Part shown: positions 13,941 to 21,881 of the stretch, in pieces | Layout: the number at the start of each line of letters is the position of its first letter | How positions within the stretch are numbered: position 1 is the first letter of the stretch | Source of the DNA: Gilliamella sp. Choc4-2 | GTDB lineage: Bacteria; Pseudomonadota; Gammaproteobacteria; Enterobacterales; Orbaceae | DNA: 39,327 nt | Assembly: GCF_001690355.1 (NCBI RefSeq) | Contig: NZ_LZHG01000046.1 | Coordinates: 1-39,327, forward strand | Direction: 5' to 3' | Translations under genes and position numbers: made by a program | The notes under the pieces: generated by a model | Database searches by the model: none | What the model was told of the DNA's origin: nothing | What the model saw: the letters and a program-made list of their open reading frames with translations, nothing else

Positions 13941-15591
13941 TTACGCGTTATCGGTTAAAAATGGGGATATTCCTGCTTGTAAACGCCTAAAACAAGCAGT
14001 AAATCGCTATTTTATTGATTTGGAAAATCCAAATTACTCTTTTGATAGTGAAGTAGTAACTAAATTCGTTTCATTTTCAAAAGTATGTCCACATGTTAAA
14101 GGTCACCTGAGAAGTAAAGCCATCGAGCTTGAACCGTGGCAACAATTTTTATTTGCTAATCTGCTAGGATTTAAGCACATTAAAACAGGACTCCGAAAGT
14201 ATCGCAGTGCCTATGTACAAGTACCGAGAAAAAACGCCAAATCAACAACAGCGGCAATATTGGCTAACTGGTTCTTAGTGATGGGAAAAGGGCAACAAGA
14301 TATCTATACCGCAGCCGTTAGCCGTGACCAAGCCCGAATTGTGTTTGATGATGCAAGACAGATGGCCATATTAAGCAAGCCAATAAAGAAAAGGGTCACC
14401 ATTCAACAGCATAAAATCATCAATCCTAAGCAAAATAGTCTATTACGTCCTTTGGCGTCAAAGGCTGCTACTATTGAGGGGACTAACCCTAGCTTATCCA
14501 TTGTGGATGAATATCATCTACACCCTGATAATGGCGTATATTCAGCTCTTGAGTTAGGTATGGGCGCAAGACCTGAGGGGATTTTATTTGCCATCACTAC
14601 CGCAGGCAGTAACACAATATCAGCCTGTAAACAGCATTATGATTATTGTTGCCAGATTTTAGCAGGTGACGAGGTTAACGAATCGCAATTTGTGCTTATT
14701 TACGAACTGGACGATGAGAGCGAAATCGACAACCCTAATTTATGGATAAAAGCCAATCCCAATCTTGACATCTCCGTCGATAGGGTTGCCTTAGAGGACA
14801 CCATTAAGAAAGCCAGAGGCATACCCTCGCAGTGGGTTGAAATGCTCACAAAACGCTTTAATATTTGGTGTAATGGTGCAACTCCTTGGGTAAATACTGG
14901 TAGCTGGATTGCGTGTAAGGCTGATTACTCAGAAGATGATTTAAAAGGCTTAGATTGCTATGCTGGATTAGATTTATCATCTACTAGTGATATTACTAGT
15001 GTCTGTTATTCGTTTCCGTTTGAAACAGAGGTAAGACTATTAACAAGGCATTATATTCCTGAATTTCAGCTTACTAACGTAGCTAACAAAAACAGAGAAA
15101 TATACCGTAAATGGGTTGATCAGGGTTGGATTAGGGTAACGAAAGGCGATTGTATCGATTATGACCAGATTAGAGATGATATTTTAAAAGACAGCGAACA
15201 ATTTAATATTAAGTTAATTGGTTTTGATGTTTGGAACGCCACACAATTACGCATGCAATTACAAAATATCGGCTTAGATGTTGAGCCATTCCCTCAAACC
15301 TATGCACGATACAGCCCAACTTCAAAAACAGCAGAAGTATTTATCAGCCGTAAACGCATTAATCACAATGGCGATCCTGTCCTTTCTTGGGCGGTCAGTA
15401 ATGTAGTGATGGAAACCGATGCGAATGCTAATATCAAACCCAACAAAAAGAAAGCAGCCAACAAGATAGACCCTGCGGTTGCTTTCCTAATGTCATTCGG
15501 TACTTACTTGCTTGAGTATGGTGAGATAGATATCAACCTATCAGATGAACAGAAGCAAGCTTTAGACGAGTTTAAAGGGATTGAGTTATGA
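13924..15591 (+). CDS. terL: Terminase large subunit
   Basis: 555 residues from TTG 13924 (TAWHNYALSV..., the usual family start); AGAGG lies about 10 nt upstream, and a longer in-frame TTG at 13906 is less likely. The ATPase has a Walker A-like VPRKNAKSTTA (about 100-110) and Walker B LSIVDEYH (about 191-198). The nuclease domain shows GLDLSSTSDIT (about 348-358) and a late aspartate in KIDPAVAFLMS. All motor and nuclease residues appear present, so it looks functional. It overlaps terS by 17 nt. No portal gene follows; the element ends within 610 bp. Confidence 0.93.
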   Translation: MTAWHNYALSVKNGDIPACKRLKQAVNRYFIDLENPNYSFDSEVVTKFVSFSKVCPHVKGHLRSKAIELEPWQQFLFANLLGFKHIKTGLRKYRSAYVQVPRKNAKSTTAAILANWFLVMGKGQQDIYTAAVSRDQARIVFDDARQMAILSKPIKKRVTIQQHKIINPKQNSLLRPLASKAATIEGTNPSLSIVDEYHLHPDNGVYSALELGMGARPEGILFAITTAGSNTISACKQHYDYCCQILAGDEVNESQFVLIYELDDESEIDNPNLWIKANPNLDISVDRVALEDTIKKARGIPSQWVEMLTKRFNIWCNGATPWVNTGSWIACKADYSEDDLKGLDCYAGLDLSSTSDITSVCYSFPFETEVRLLTRHYIPEFQLTNVANKNREIYRKWVDQGWIRVTKGDCIDYDQIRDDILKDSEQFNIKLIGFDVWNATQLRMQLQNIGLDVEPFPQTYARYSPTSKTAEVFISRKRINHNGDPVLSWAVSNVVMETDANANIKPNKKKAANKIDPAVAFLMSFGTYLLEYGEIDINLSDEQKQALDEFKGIEL

Positions 15592-15879
15592 CAGTGATAT
15601 TGTTGCTAATAATAGCATAAAAATTATCCATACAATAGCGATAAAAACTACCATTCTTGTTATTTTATCATCATCTTCTGATACGATTTTTTTTACATGG
15701 GGTATCGCCCATATACCCCATAGAAAAATATTAGTTCCAATAAGAGTGATTGCAGTATCTAACAATGGTTTTTTATCATATAGGACGATACTAGCAACAG
15801 TAAACAAAACAAAGGGCGTTGCATTGTTCGCACTTTCAATCATTAATTCACAAAATTTAATTATTCCTATTTTCTTCAT
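15586..15879 (-). CDS. Small membrane protein, antisense cargo gene
   Basis: 97 residues from ATG 15879, which has AAAGGTGA 5 nt upstream; a GTG 21 nt earlier is a weaker start. Three hydrophobic segments are visible: NATPFVLFTVASIVLY, DTAITLIGTNIFLWGIWAI and MVVFIAIVWIIFMLLLATI, with a charged VKKIVSEDDDKITR loop between the last two. Its 3' end overlaps the end of terL by 6 nt. It is the only gene between terL and attR and opposes the packaging genes, the place where satellites often keep accessory genes such as phage defence. Function unknown. Confidence 0.65.
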   Translation of the reverse strand: MKKIGIIKFCELMIESANNATPFVLFTVASIVLYDKKPLLDTAITLIGTNIFLWGIWAIPHVKKIVSEDDDKITRMVVFIAIVWIIFMLLLATISLS

Positions 15880-15995
15880 TTCATCACCTTTACCTTTCAC
15901 TTTATTAAAATTAATTAAATATTACCATGTCATTAACAACATACAACACTATAATAACACGAGGTTAATTTGCTGATTATTAATAATAAATTTTG

Positions 15996-16011
15996 TTAGT
16001 GTTGTTAGTGT
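15996..16011 (-). repeat. 16-bp inverted copy of the iteron-like repeat
   Basis: TTAGTGTTGTTAGTGT is the exact reverse complement of 8621-8636 near the integrase end. Read on the minus strand it consists of two 9-bp units (GACACTAAC, AACACTAAC). Confidence 0.65.
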
Positions 16012-16102
16012 CATAAAATCACAAAAAAGAAGTTTTTCTTTTAACTCTTCAATTGGTAATGTTGAAATGATTCCTTAGGTAGGAATCGACTAACATAGAT
16101 TG

Positions 16103-16126
16103 ATGTTATACGTTATGTTATACGTT
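16103..16126 (+). repeat. Tandem 12-bp repeats, right side (integrase arm-type sites)
   Basis: ATGTTATACGTT occurs twice in tandem, 61 bp before the attR core. The left side has the same unit at 7257-7268 preceded by the variant ATGTTATATATT at 7245. In the excised circle the two pairs would flank the core, as arm-type sites do. Confidence 0.65.
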
Positions 16127-16186
16127 AAAAGGTGAGTTTAATATAATATATTGATTAATAATATCATTTGTAATTTGTATGGAGGT

Positions 16187-16200
16187 AGTAGTGGCCACCA
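16187..16200 (+). other. attR: right end of the integrated element
   Basis: AGTAGTGGCCACCA matches the tRNA-Ile2 3' end (7119-7132) at 13 of 14 positions, in the same orientation. The mismatch (G to T) means it is not an exact duplication, so the boundary is probable rather than certain. From here to 16424 no gene or clear signal is seen. Confidence 0.65.
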
Positions 16201-16424
16201 AAAAATCGCTAATAAAATCTTTCATAATCACCTTTATAGAGCAAAATAGTTATTGTTTTCTATAGTGCTTTTTATTTTTGTATTAACTTGCACATTGAGA
16301 TTAATCTAATGGTTCAACCTTTTTTATTGATTAAGTGGTTATGTAAAATGAAAGGCTTTTATTATTATATGGTTTTAGCTAGGTTAAAAGAATAAAATTA
16401 AAAGAATCTATAAATAGGTTTAAT

Positions 16425-17048
16425 TTGTCATTTTTTAATTTTTTTATTAAGATAAGCGAAAGTTATTTTATAATATTATTCAATATGTTTAAATATATTT
16501 CTATTATCAAATTCTTGCTCACTCACGATTTAACAAATTTAAAAAATTACTGGGTAGTTGAATATATTCATAAAGATTTCACTTGGATAAGATTATTTCG
16601 AAAACTTTTAAGAAAAAATAGCTTTTTAGCTTGGTATCGTCTTGCTTATTTTATGTATAGGTTAGGTGATGAAAGCGAAAGAACATGTGCCAAAAAAATT
16701 ATTAATAAATTAAATCAAAAGCATTGTCTTGATATTTCAATTAAAGCAGATATTGATATTGGATTACATATTTGGCATTTAGTCGGTATTGTTATTACGC
16801 CAAGAGTTAAGATTGGTAAAAACTGTAATATTTCAAGTAATGTTACCATTGGTTTTAAAAGCTATTATCACGATGGTTATTTACAAGTAGGAGATAATGT
16901 CACTTTTGGTACAAATAGTATGATGTTTGGGCAGAATACTAAAATTGGTAATAATGTCGTAATAGGGGCGATGACTTTTGTTAATAAAGATATTCCTGAT
17001 AATTGTACCGTTTATACTCAAAAGACCAATATTGTTATTCAAAGTTAA
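16425..17048 (+). CDS. Hexapeptide-repeat acyltransferase (serine acetyltransferase-like)
   Basis: 207 residues with a left-handed beta-helix C-terminus: DIDIGLHIWHLVGIVITPRV, KIGKNCNISSNVTIG, LQVGDNVTFGTNSMMFG, TKIGNNVVIGAMTFVNKDIP. This is the CysE/WcaB-type arrangement used by O-acetyltransferases of surface polysaccharides. The N-terminus (to about residue 75) is helical and AT-rich and has no match I recognise. The usual catalytic GIVI histidine motif is altered: His is in LHIWHLVG. The start is TTG 16425 after AGG; ATG 16485 is possible. It stands alone just outside attR in AT-rich DNA, so recent transfer is plausible. The substrate is unknown. Confidence 0.75.
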   Translation: MSFFNFFIKISESYFIILFNMFKYISIIKFLLTHDLTNLKNYWVVEYIHKDFTWIRLFRKLLRKNSFLAWYRLAYFMYRLGDESERTCAKKIINKLNQKHCLDISIKADIDIGLHIWHLVGIVITPRVKIGKNCNISSNVTIGFKSYYHDGYLQVGDNVTFGTNSMMFGQNTKIGNNVVIGAMTFVNKDIPDNCTVYTQKTNIVIQS

Positions 17049-17547
17049 TCTTATTTACTTTGAAATTTAAATTTTTCATTTGGCTATTTTAAGATTTATC
17101 TTCTTAAAGTCAGTTTCATCATTAATAATTTTATACTATTCTTTTTGCTATAATTGTCTGCACAAATTATTCGAGCAAGAAATAGGTTAAGGGACCATCA
17201 TTTAATCGCTCTTTCATTCTTTATTAAAAAGAAATATATGAAAATAATATTCTATTATTTTTTATATATTGTATTTATTTATTCTTTTATATGTTCTCAT
17301 TTATGGTTTTAAAGACTAATATTTAATAGCTATGATAAATGCATTTAAAAAATAGGAAATTTGAAATAACGAAATCTTATTATTAATAAATTTGTTAGGT
17401 CAAGTGGCTTTACAACACCTATTATGTCAATATACACAAAAATGATTTATAAAGGTAAGGGGAAAATCAATAATATTGCTAGTTGTATTTTTTGTAAAAC
17501 TATAAGAAAAGTGATCTAGGGTTATAAAGTCTTTTTAAGATACTAAA
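17049..17547. other. AT-rich non-coding region
   Basis: About 500 bp without a supported gene. A TATAAT hexamer (within TTGCTATAATTG near 17146) could be a promoter element, but no transcript or coding region can be assigned to it. Confidence 0.4.
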
Positions 17548-17635
17548 TGGTGCCCGGGGCGAGACTTGAACTCGCACGGCCAAAAAGGCCGAGGGATTTT
17601 AAATCCCTTGTGTCTACCGATTTCACCACCCGGGC
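17548..17635 (-). tRNA. leuZ: tRNA-Leu (anticodon UAA)
   Basis: An 88-nt class II tRNA with a long variable arm, GCCCGGG acceptor stem and encoded CCA. The anticodon loop TTTAAAA gives UAA, reading UUA and UUG. It follows pgsA on the minus strand. In E. coli the order is uvrC-pgsA-glyW-cysT-leuZ; here glyW and cysT are missing between pgsA and leuZ. Confidence 0.95.
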
Positions 17636-17812
17636 TTGAAATTAATTACTAGAAAGTAATTGTGTTTTGAATGATAGCATTTTACCTATGCTATCTTTTC
17701 AGTCAATAAAAATTTGATATTAACTGTGTAATTGTTCAATGTTTAATTAAAATGAAAATTTCTCAAAGCATTTCATTGTACACTAGCTTGCTATTAAATC
17801 TGTTTAAAGCTT

Positions 17813-18367
17813 TTATTTGCTATCTAATAAATCGCTATGAGCAACGAACAAATATTGTAACATTGATATCAAAGTTAAAATGGTTGCAAGTATTAAAGCT
17901 GCAAGACCAGCATAAATAACCATATTACATGGTCTCCATAATAACCATGTCAATGCTGTCATTTGGGAAATAGTTTTTATTTTTCCTAGCGATGAAACAG
18001 CCACATTATTGCGTTTCCCTATTTCAGCCATCCATTCACGTAGAGCCGATATTATTATTTCACGTGAAATAATGATAATTGCAGGAATAGAGATCCACCA
18101 AGCTTGATAGTATTGAGTTATAAGAATAAGTGCTATAGTTACCATAATTTTATCTGCTACAGGATCAAGAAATGCACCAAATTTAGTAGTTTGTTTCAAC
18201 CTGCGAGCAAGATAACCATCAAAGACGTCTGTAACAGCGGCTATTAGAAATAATAGTGCAGAAAAAAAACCTGACCATTCATAAGGTAAGAGATAGAACG
18301 TCAACACAAAAAAGGGGATTAAAATGACTCTAAATAATGTTAAAAATGTAGGGATATTGATTTTCAT
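17813..18367 (-). CDS. pgsA: CDP-diacylglycerol-glycerol-3-phosphate 3-phosphatidyltransferase
   Basis: Makes phosphatidylglycerophosphate, the committed step to phosphatidylglycerol and cardiolipin, in the inner membrane. The 184-residue protein carries the CDP-alcohol phosphotransferase motif D-x2-D-G-x2-A-R-x8-G-x3-D-x3-D in [13 protein letters not shown] and [12 protein letters not shown], and several hydrophobic helices. It lies about 110 bp after uvrC on the minus strand and before tRNA-Leu, the enterobacterial order. The start [20 protein letters not shown] is the usual one for the family. Confidence 0.96.
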   Translation of the reverse strand: MKINIPTFLTLFRVILIPFFVLTFYLLPYEWSGFFSALLFLIAAVTDVFDGYLARRLKQTTKFGAFLDPVADKIMVTIALILITQYYQAWWISIPAIIIISREIIISALREWMAEIGKRNNVAVSSLGKIKTISQMTALTWLLWRPCNMVIYAGLAALILATILTLISMLQYLFVAHSDLLDSK

Positions 18368-18475
18368 GTGACATCAGCTCTTTTTTGTTTTATTAATCAA
18401 ATAATTAGTGATAATTAAAAAAAACAGGTTTTCTTAACGCTTATGTTGCCTCAAATATTTTAATTTTTCAATGCG

Positions 18476-20311
18476 TTATTGCCGTAAATTTAAATAAATT
18501 TTTTCGGCTAAAGATTTAGAAATACTTTGCACTTGTGCGATCTCATCAATACTAGCATTTTTTAGCTCTCTTAAGCCACCAAAATGCTTAAGTAATGCTT
18601 TTCTTCTTTTAGCTCCGATCCCTTGAATATGTTCTAATGCACTATCCGTTAACTGCTTTACACCTTTCTTGCGTTGCCCCATAATCGCATGATCATGTGA
18701 GGCATTTCGAATTTGTTGAATTAATAGTAGAGCTGGAGAATGATCATCAATATAATGGCCAGCTCCATGCGCTTCAAAGAAAAGTGTTTCAAGCCCTTCT
18801 TTTCGTTCTGCACCTTTAGCAACACCAATTAAAATAGGGTGATTTTTATTCCAGTTTACTTCTAAACATTCAAATACTTTTAAAGCTTGGTTTAGTTGCC
18901 CTTTACCTCCATCGATAAAGATTATATCAGGTACTTTTTCTTCTGGAAGATCCTTCTTACTATAACGACGAGTTAAAACTTGCTCCATAGCAGCGTAATC
19001 ATCGCCAGGTGTTATGCCTGAAATATTATAACGGCGAAATTCCGATTTAACAGGACCTTTATCATCGAATACCACACAAGATGCTATTGTATTTTTGCCC
19101 ATAAAATGACTGATATCAAAACATTCCATTCGGTTAATTTTATCGATCCCCAAAAAAGATTTTAACGCATCATATCGTTGTTTTATTGTGGAATTTTCTA
19201 ATAGTTTATTTTTAACTTCAGTTTGAGCGTTTACGGTTGCGATATTCAATAATTTAAGATTATCTCCCTTAGGCTCATCAATTAGTTTAACTTGATGCTC
19301 TGCAATAAGTGACAGGGTCTCTTCCATTGGTTGTTTATCAGACAATGAAAAGTTAAGTAAAATCTTTTTAGGGATATTTCTGTTTTGATTGCCTTGTAAA
19401 TAGAACTGCCCTAAAAAGGTTTCGATGACTTCTTCTAGTTCAGTATTTGATGGAACCTTAGGAAAATAAGAACGATGCCCAAATGTTTGCCCATTGCGAA
19501 TAAACAGTACATATATACAAGCTAAACCTAACTCATAATGGAATCCAATAACATCAAGATTATCATTATTGTTATATATTGCCTGTTTTTCATTGATGTG
19601 TTTTATTGCTTGAAGTTGATCACGCAAAACTGCCGCTTTTTCAAAGCTGAGTTCGCTACTAGCTTTTTGCATATCTTCAGTTATTTTTTGTATTATCTGA
19701 TCTGATTGACCTGATAAAAATAATCTAACATAGTTAACTTGCTCTAGGTAATCTTCATCGCTGACTAATCCTGGAACACAAGGACCCAAGCAACGTTTAA
19801 TTTGATATTGTAAGCAGGGCCGAGTTCGGTTGCGATAGGTTGAATTTAAGCACTGTCTTATTGGAAACGTTTTTTGTAATAAAGCTAATATTTGCTTTAC
19901 TGCATATCCACTAGGATAAGGACCAAAAAACTCATCTTTTTTTCGATTGACTGCTCCACGATAAAGGGACAGTTGAGGATGTCGTTCTTTACTTAGCTTT
20001 ATAAACGGGTAGCTTTTATCATCTTTTAAAAGCACATTATATCGTGGTTGATGCTTTTTGATATATGTCTGTTCAAGTAGTAGAGCTTCGGTTTCAGTAT
20101 TGGTAATTGTAAATTCAATGCGATGGATATGGCTAACAAGCATATCCGTTTTTAATGTTTTTTTGCTGTTATTAAAGTAGCTTTTTAATCGATTATTAAG
20201 ATCTTTGGCCTTTCCCACATAAATAATCGTTTCTTTATCATTAAACATTTGATAAATACCCGGCTTATGTGGGACTTTTTTTAAAAAAGTAGTTGAATCA
20301 AATTGGCTCAT
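18476..20311 (-). CDS. uvrC: UvrABC excinuclease subunit C
   Basis: Makes both incisions in nucleotide excision repair after UvrA/UvrB have located damage. 611 residues, full length. The GIY-YIG nuclease is at the start (PGIYQMFNDKETIIYVGKAKD, with NRLKSYF). The UVR UvrB-binding segment is near residue 205-240, the RNase H-like nuclease in the second half (ECFDISHFMGKN, DIIFIDGGKGQL), and two helix-hairpin-helix motifs at the end (IQGIGAKRRKALLKHFG, AQVQSISKSLAEKI). Its ATG lies one base after the artM stop, so it is very probably translated from the art operon mRNA; in E. coli uvrC follows uvrY instead. Confidence 0.97.
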   Translation of the reverse strand: MSQFDSTTFLKKVPHKPGIYQMFNDKETIIYVGKAKDLNNRLKSYFNNSKKTLKTDMLVSHIHRIEFTITNTETEALLLEQTYIKKHQPRYNVLLKDDKSYPFIKLSKERHPQLSLYRGAVNRKKDEFFGPYPSGYAVKQILALLQKTFPIRQCLNSTYRNRTRPCLQYQIKRCLGPCVPGLVSDEDYLEQVNYVRLFLSGQSDQIIQKITEDMQKASSELSFEKAAVLRDQLQAIKHINEKQAIYNNNDNLDVIGFHYELGLACIYVLFIRNGQTFGHRSYFPKVPSNTELEEVIETFLGQFYLQGNQNRNIPKKILLNFSLSDKQPMEETLSLIAEHQVKLIDEPKGDNLKLLNIATVNAQTEVKNKLLENSTIKQRYDALKSFLGIDKINRMECFDISHFMGKNTIASCVVFDDKGPVKSEFRRYNISGITPGDDYAAMEQVLTRRYSKKDLPEEKVPDIIFIDGGKGQLNQALKVFECLEVNWNKNHPILIGVAKGAERKEGLETLFFEAHGAGHYIDDHSPALLLIQQIRNASHDHAIMGQRKKGVKQLTDSALEHIQGIGAKRRKALLKHFGGLRELKNASIDEIAQVQSISKSLAEKIYLNLRQ

Positions 20312-20312
20312 A

Positions 20313-20990
20313 TTAGTTTTCGAAGGTGAGGTTTTTTTTCTCTATAATCCTCATAATGGTGCTAAGTAAGCCATTTATCAAGAGGTAAACTAAGCCTGCA
20401 ACAATAAAAATAGAAAAATCATAATAATCACTATTTAATTGATTGCTATATCCCATAATGTCCATTACTGGAATCATCGATGCTAATGCCGTACCTTTTA
20501 CAACAAAAACGATCTCATTAGAGTAAGTTGAAAGAGCTCGTTTTAATGCATAAGGTAAAATAACTTTTAATGTTTGTTTTTTATCCATACCAAGTGCTTC
20601 ACAAGCTTGCCATTGTCCTAGAGGTAACGATTTTAATGCACCGTAAAATATTTGTGTAGTATAAGCTGCACTATTAAGTGTTAAAGCTAAGTATGCGCAA
20701 AACCAAGGTGATGAAATAAGTTTATAAAGTGCAGGTACTTTGCTTAATGTATCACTAAATTGTGATGGTCCATAATAGATTAAAAATAATTGTACAAGTA
20801 GCGGAGAACCGGTAAATAAAATAATATAAGTACGAATCGCTTTAGTTAAAGCATACGAATTTAATGACAATAAACAAGATAAGATGATTGCTAGCAATCC
20901 TGCCGATAAAATTCCTAAAATTCCTAAGGTTAATGTATTAGGTAGACCTTGAAGTATGATTTTAAGATAATAAATAAAAGTATCAAACAT
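20313..20990 (-). CDS. artM: Arginine ABC transporter permease ArtM
   Basis: One of two inner-membrane permeases for arginine uptake. 225 residues with the His/Glu/Arg/opine permease pattern: repeated hydrophobic helices, FTGSPLLVQLFLIYYG, and the ATPase-contact EAA loop GQWQACEALGMDKKQTLKVILP. It lies 12 bp after artQ and ends one base before uvrC. Order within art operons and similarity of the EAA loop decide M versus Q; the two are homologous. Confidence 0.93.
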   Translation of the reverse strand: MFDTFIYYLKIILQGLPNTLTLGILGILSAGLLAIILSCLLSLNSYALTKAIRTYIILFTGSPLLVQLFLIYYGPSQFSDTLSKVPALYKLISSPWFCAYLALTLNSAAYTTQIFYGALKSLPLGQWQACEALGMDKKQTLKVILPYALKRALSTYSNEIVFVVKGTALASMIPVMDIMGYSNQLNSDYYDFSIFIVAGLVYLLINGLLSTIMRIIEKKNLTFEN

Positions 20991-21002
20991 AATAAGACCT
21001 TA

Positions 21003-21782
21003 CTAATTTTTTGCTGATGTTGGTGTTGGATGTTCAAAATAGGTTGAACGCTTTTCAATTCGTGATATAACTTTTTGACTTAAAATTGAGATAATTAAAT
21101 AGATAGTCATTGCAATGAAATACCATAAAAAAGGTTGGTTTGTTCTAGCTATAATTGCTTTTGTTTGCATCATCAAATCATTAATAGCAATAGCTGATAC
21201 TAGTGCTGTATCTTTTAACAAAATTAACCATTGGTTACTTAATCCTGGTAATGCATGACGCCACATTTGTGGCATTATGATACGAAAAAACGTGCGTGAT
21301 TTACTAAGTCCAAGTACTTGGGCTGCTTGCCGCTGCCCATTTGAAATTGTTTTAAATGCACCACGCAATGTTTGTGAAGCATAAACCGCATATAAAAGTG
21401 AAAGTGCAGCAACACCACATAAAAAAGGATTAATATTAAAATCTTGAATGTCTAGCTGTATTGTTAATGAAGCAAAGTAAAGGTTAATGGTAAAACCATC
21501 ATTTAATAATATGAGTAATAACGGTAATCCGTTATAAATAGCGACAACAATTAATAGTTCAGGTAAAGCGCGAATCGTTAAATTAAAAAGTGACATTAAC
21601 CACGCAACAGGTTTAATTGAAGACAATTCTAATAGTGTAAAAATAAAGGCAAAAAATATGCCTACCACTAATGATGCTAAAGCTAATGATAATGTAATTG
21701 ATGTTGCTTGTGTTAGTGGCAATATATATCCATCCATCAAAGATAGAATCCAATTTATTTTATTCGTTAGAAAGTCTGACAT
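21003..21782 (-). CDS. artQ: Arginine ABC transporter permease ArtQ
   Basis: Second permease of the arginine importer. 259 residues, about 20 longer than E. coli ArtQ, mainly through a central stretch (LNDGFTINLYFASLTIQLDI) and a polar tail. Permease features: membrane helices from residue 25 on, TIRALPELLIVVAIYNGLP, and the EAA loop GQRQAAQVLGLSKSRTFFRI. It follows artJ after a hairpin-containing gap of 99 bp and is tightly linked to artM. Confidence 0.92.
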   Translation of the reverse strand: MSDFLTNKINWILSLMDGYILPLTQATSITLSLALASLVVGIFFAFIFTLLELSSIKPVAWLMSLFNLTIRALPELLIVVAIYNGLPLLLILLNDGFTINLYFASLTIQLDIQDFNINPFLCGVAALSLLYAVYASQTLRGAFKTISNGQRQAAQVLGLSKSRTFFRIIMPQMWRHALPGLSNQWLILLKDTALVSAIAINDLMMQTKAIIARTNQPFLWYFIAMTIYLIISILSQKVISRIEKRSTYFEHPTPTSAKN

Positions 21783-21820
21783 AAGAAAACCGTTGTTAAA
21801 TTAACATTGTTTAATAAAAA

Positions 21821-21848
21821 ATAAACTCGCCACAAAATGTGTGGCGAG
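21821..21848 (-). terminator. Terminator-like hairpin between artJ and artQ
   Basis: On the minus strand CTCGCCACA pairs with TGTGGCGAG over 9 bp (21848-21840 with 21834-21826) around a 5-nt loop, followed by TTTATTTTTTATT. It is a good intrinsic terminator inside the operon. Partial read-through would give more binding protein than permease. Confidence 0.8.
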
Positions 21849-21881
21849 ATCATAATGACGTCGATTTTTACTATTTAATGG

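Larger units (their letters stand above)
7119..16200 (+). mobile_element. tRNA-integrated phage satellite (PICI-like) or reduced prophage, about 9.1 kb
   Basis: It is bounded by 14-bp direct repeats at the tRNA-Ile2 end and at 16187-16200. Nearly all genes read rightwards: integrase, unknown regulator-like gene, two AlpA-like genes, Rha, Icd-like protein, small unknown genes, gp6-like connector, HNH, TerS, TerL. Portal, protease, capsid, tail, lysis and replication genes are absent. In HK97-type prophages the order is HNH-TerS-TerL-portal-protease-capsid-connector. Here the connector precedes HNH and TerL is last, which from memory resembles capsid-forming PICIs. The small size, AlpA control and intact frames favour a satellite; deletion of a prophage remains possible. 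Confidence 0.75.

Noticed and set aside
15581-15976. Plus-strand open frame of 131 codons overlapping the antisense membrane gene
   Set aside because: It lacks a ribosome-binding site and reads as the mirror of the minus-strand gene, which has a clean start and sensible membrane segments.
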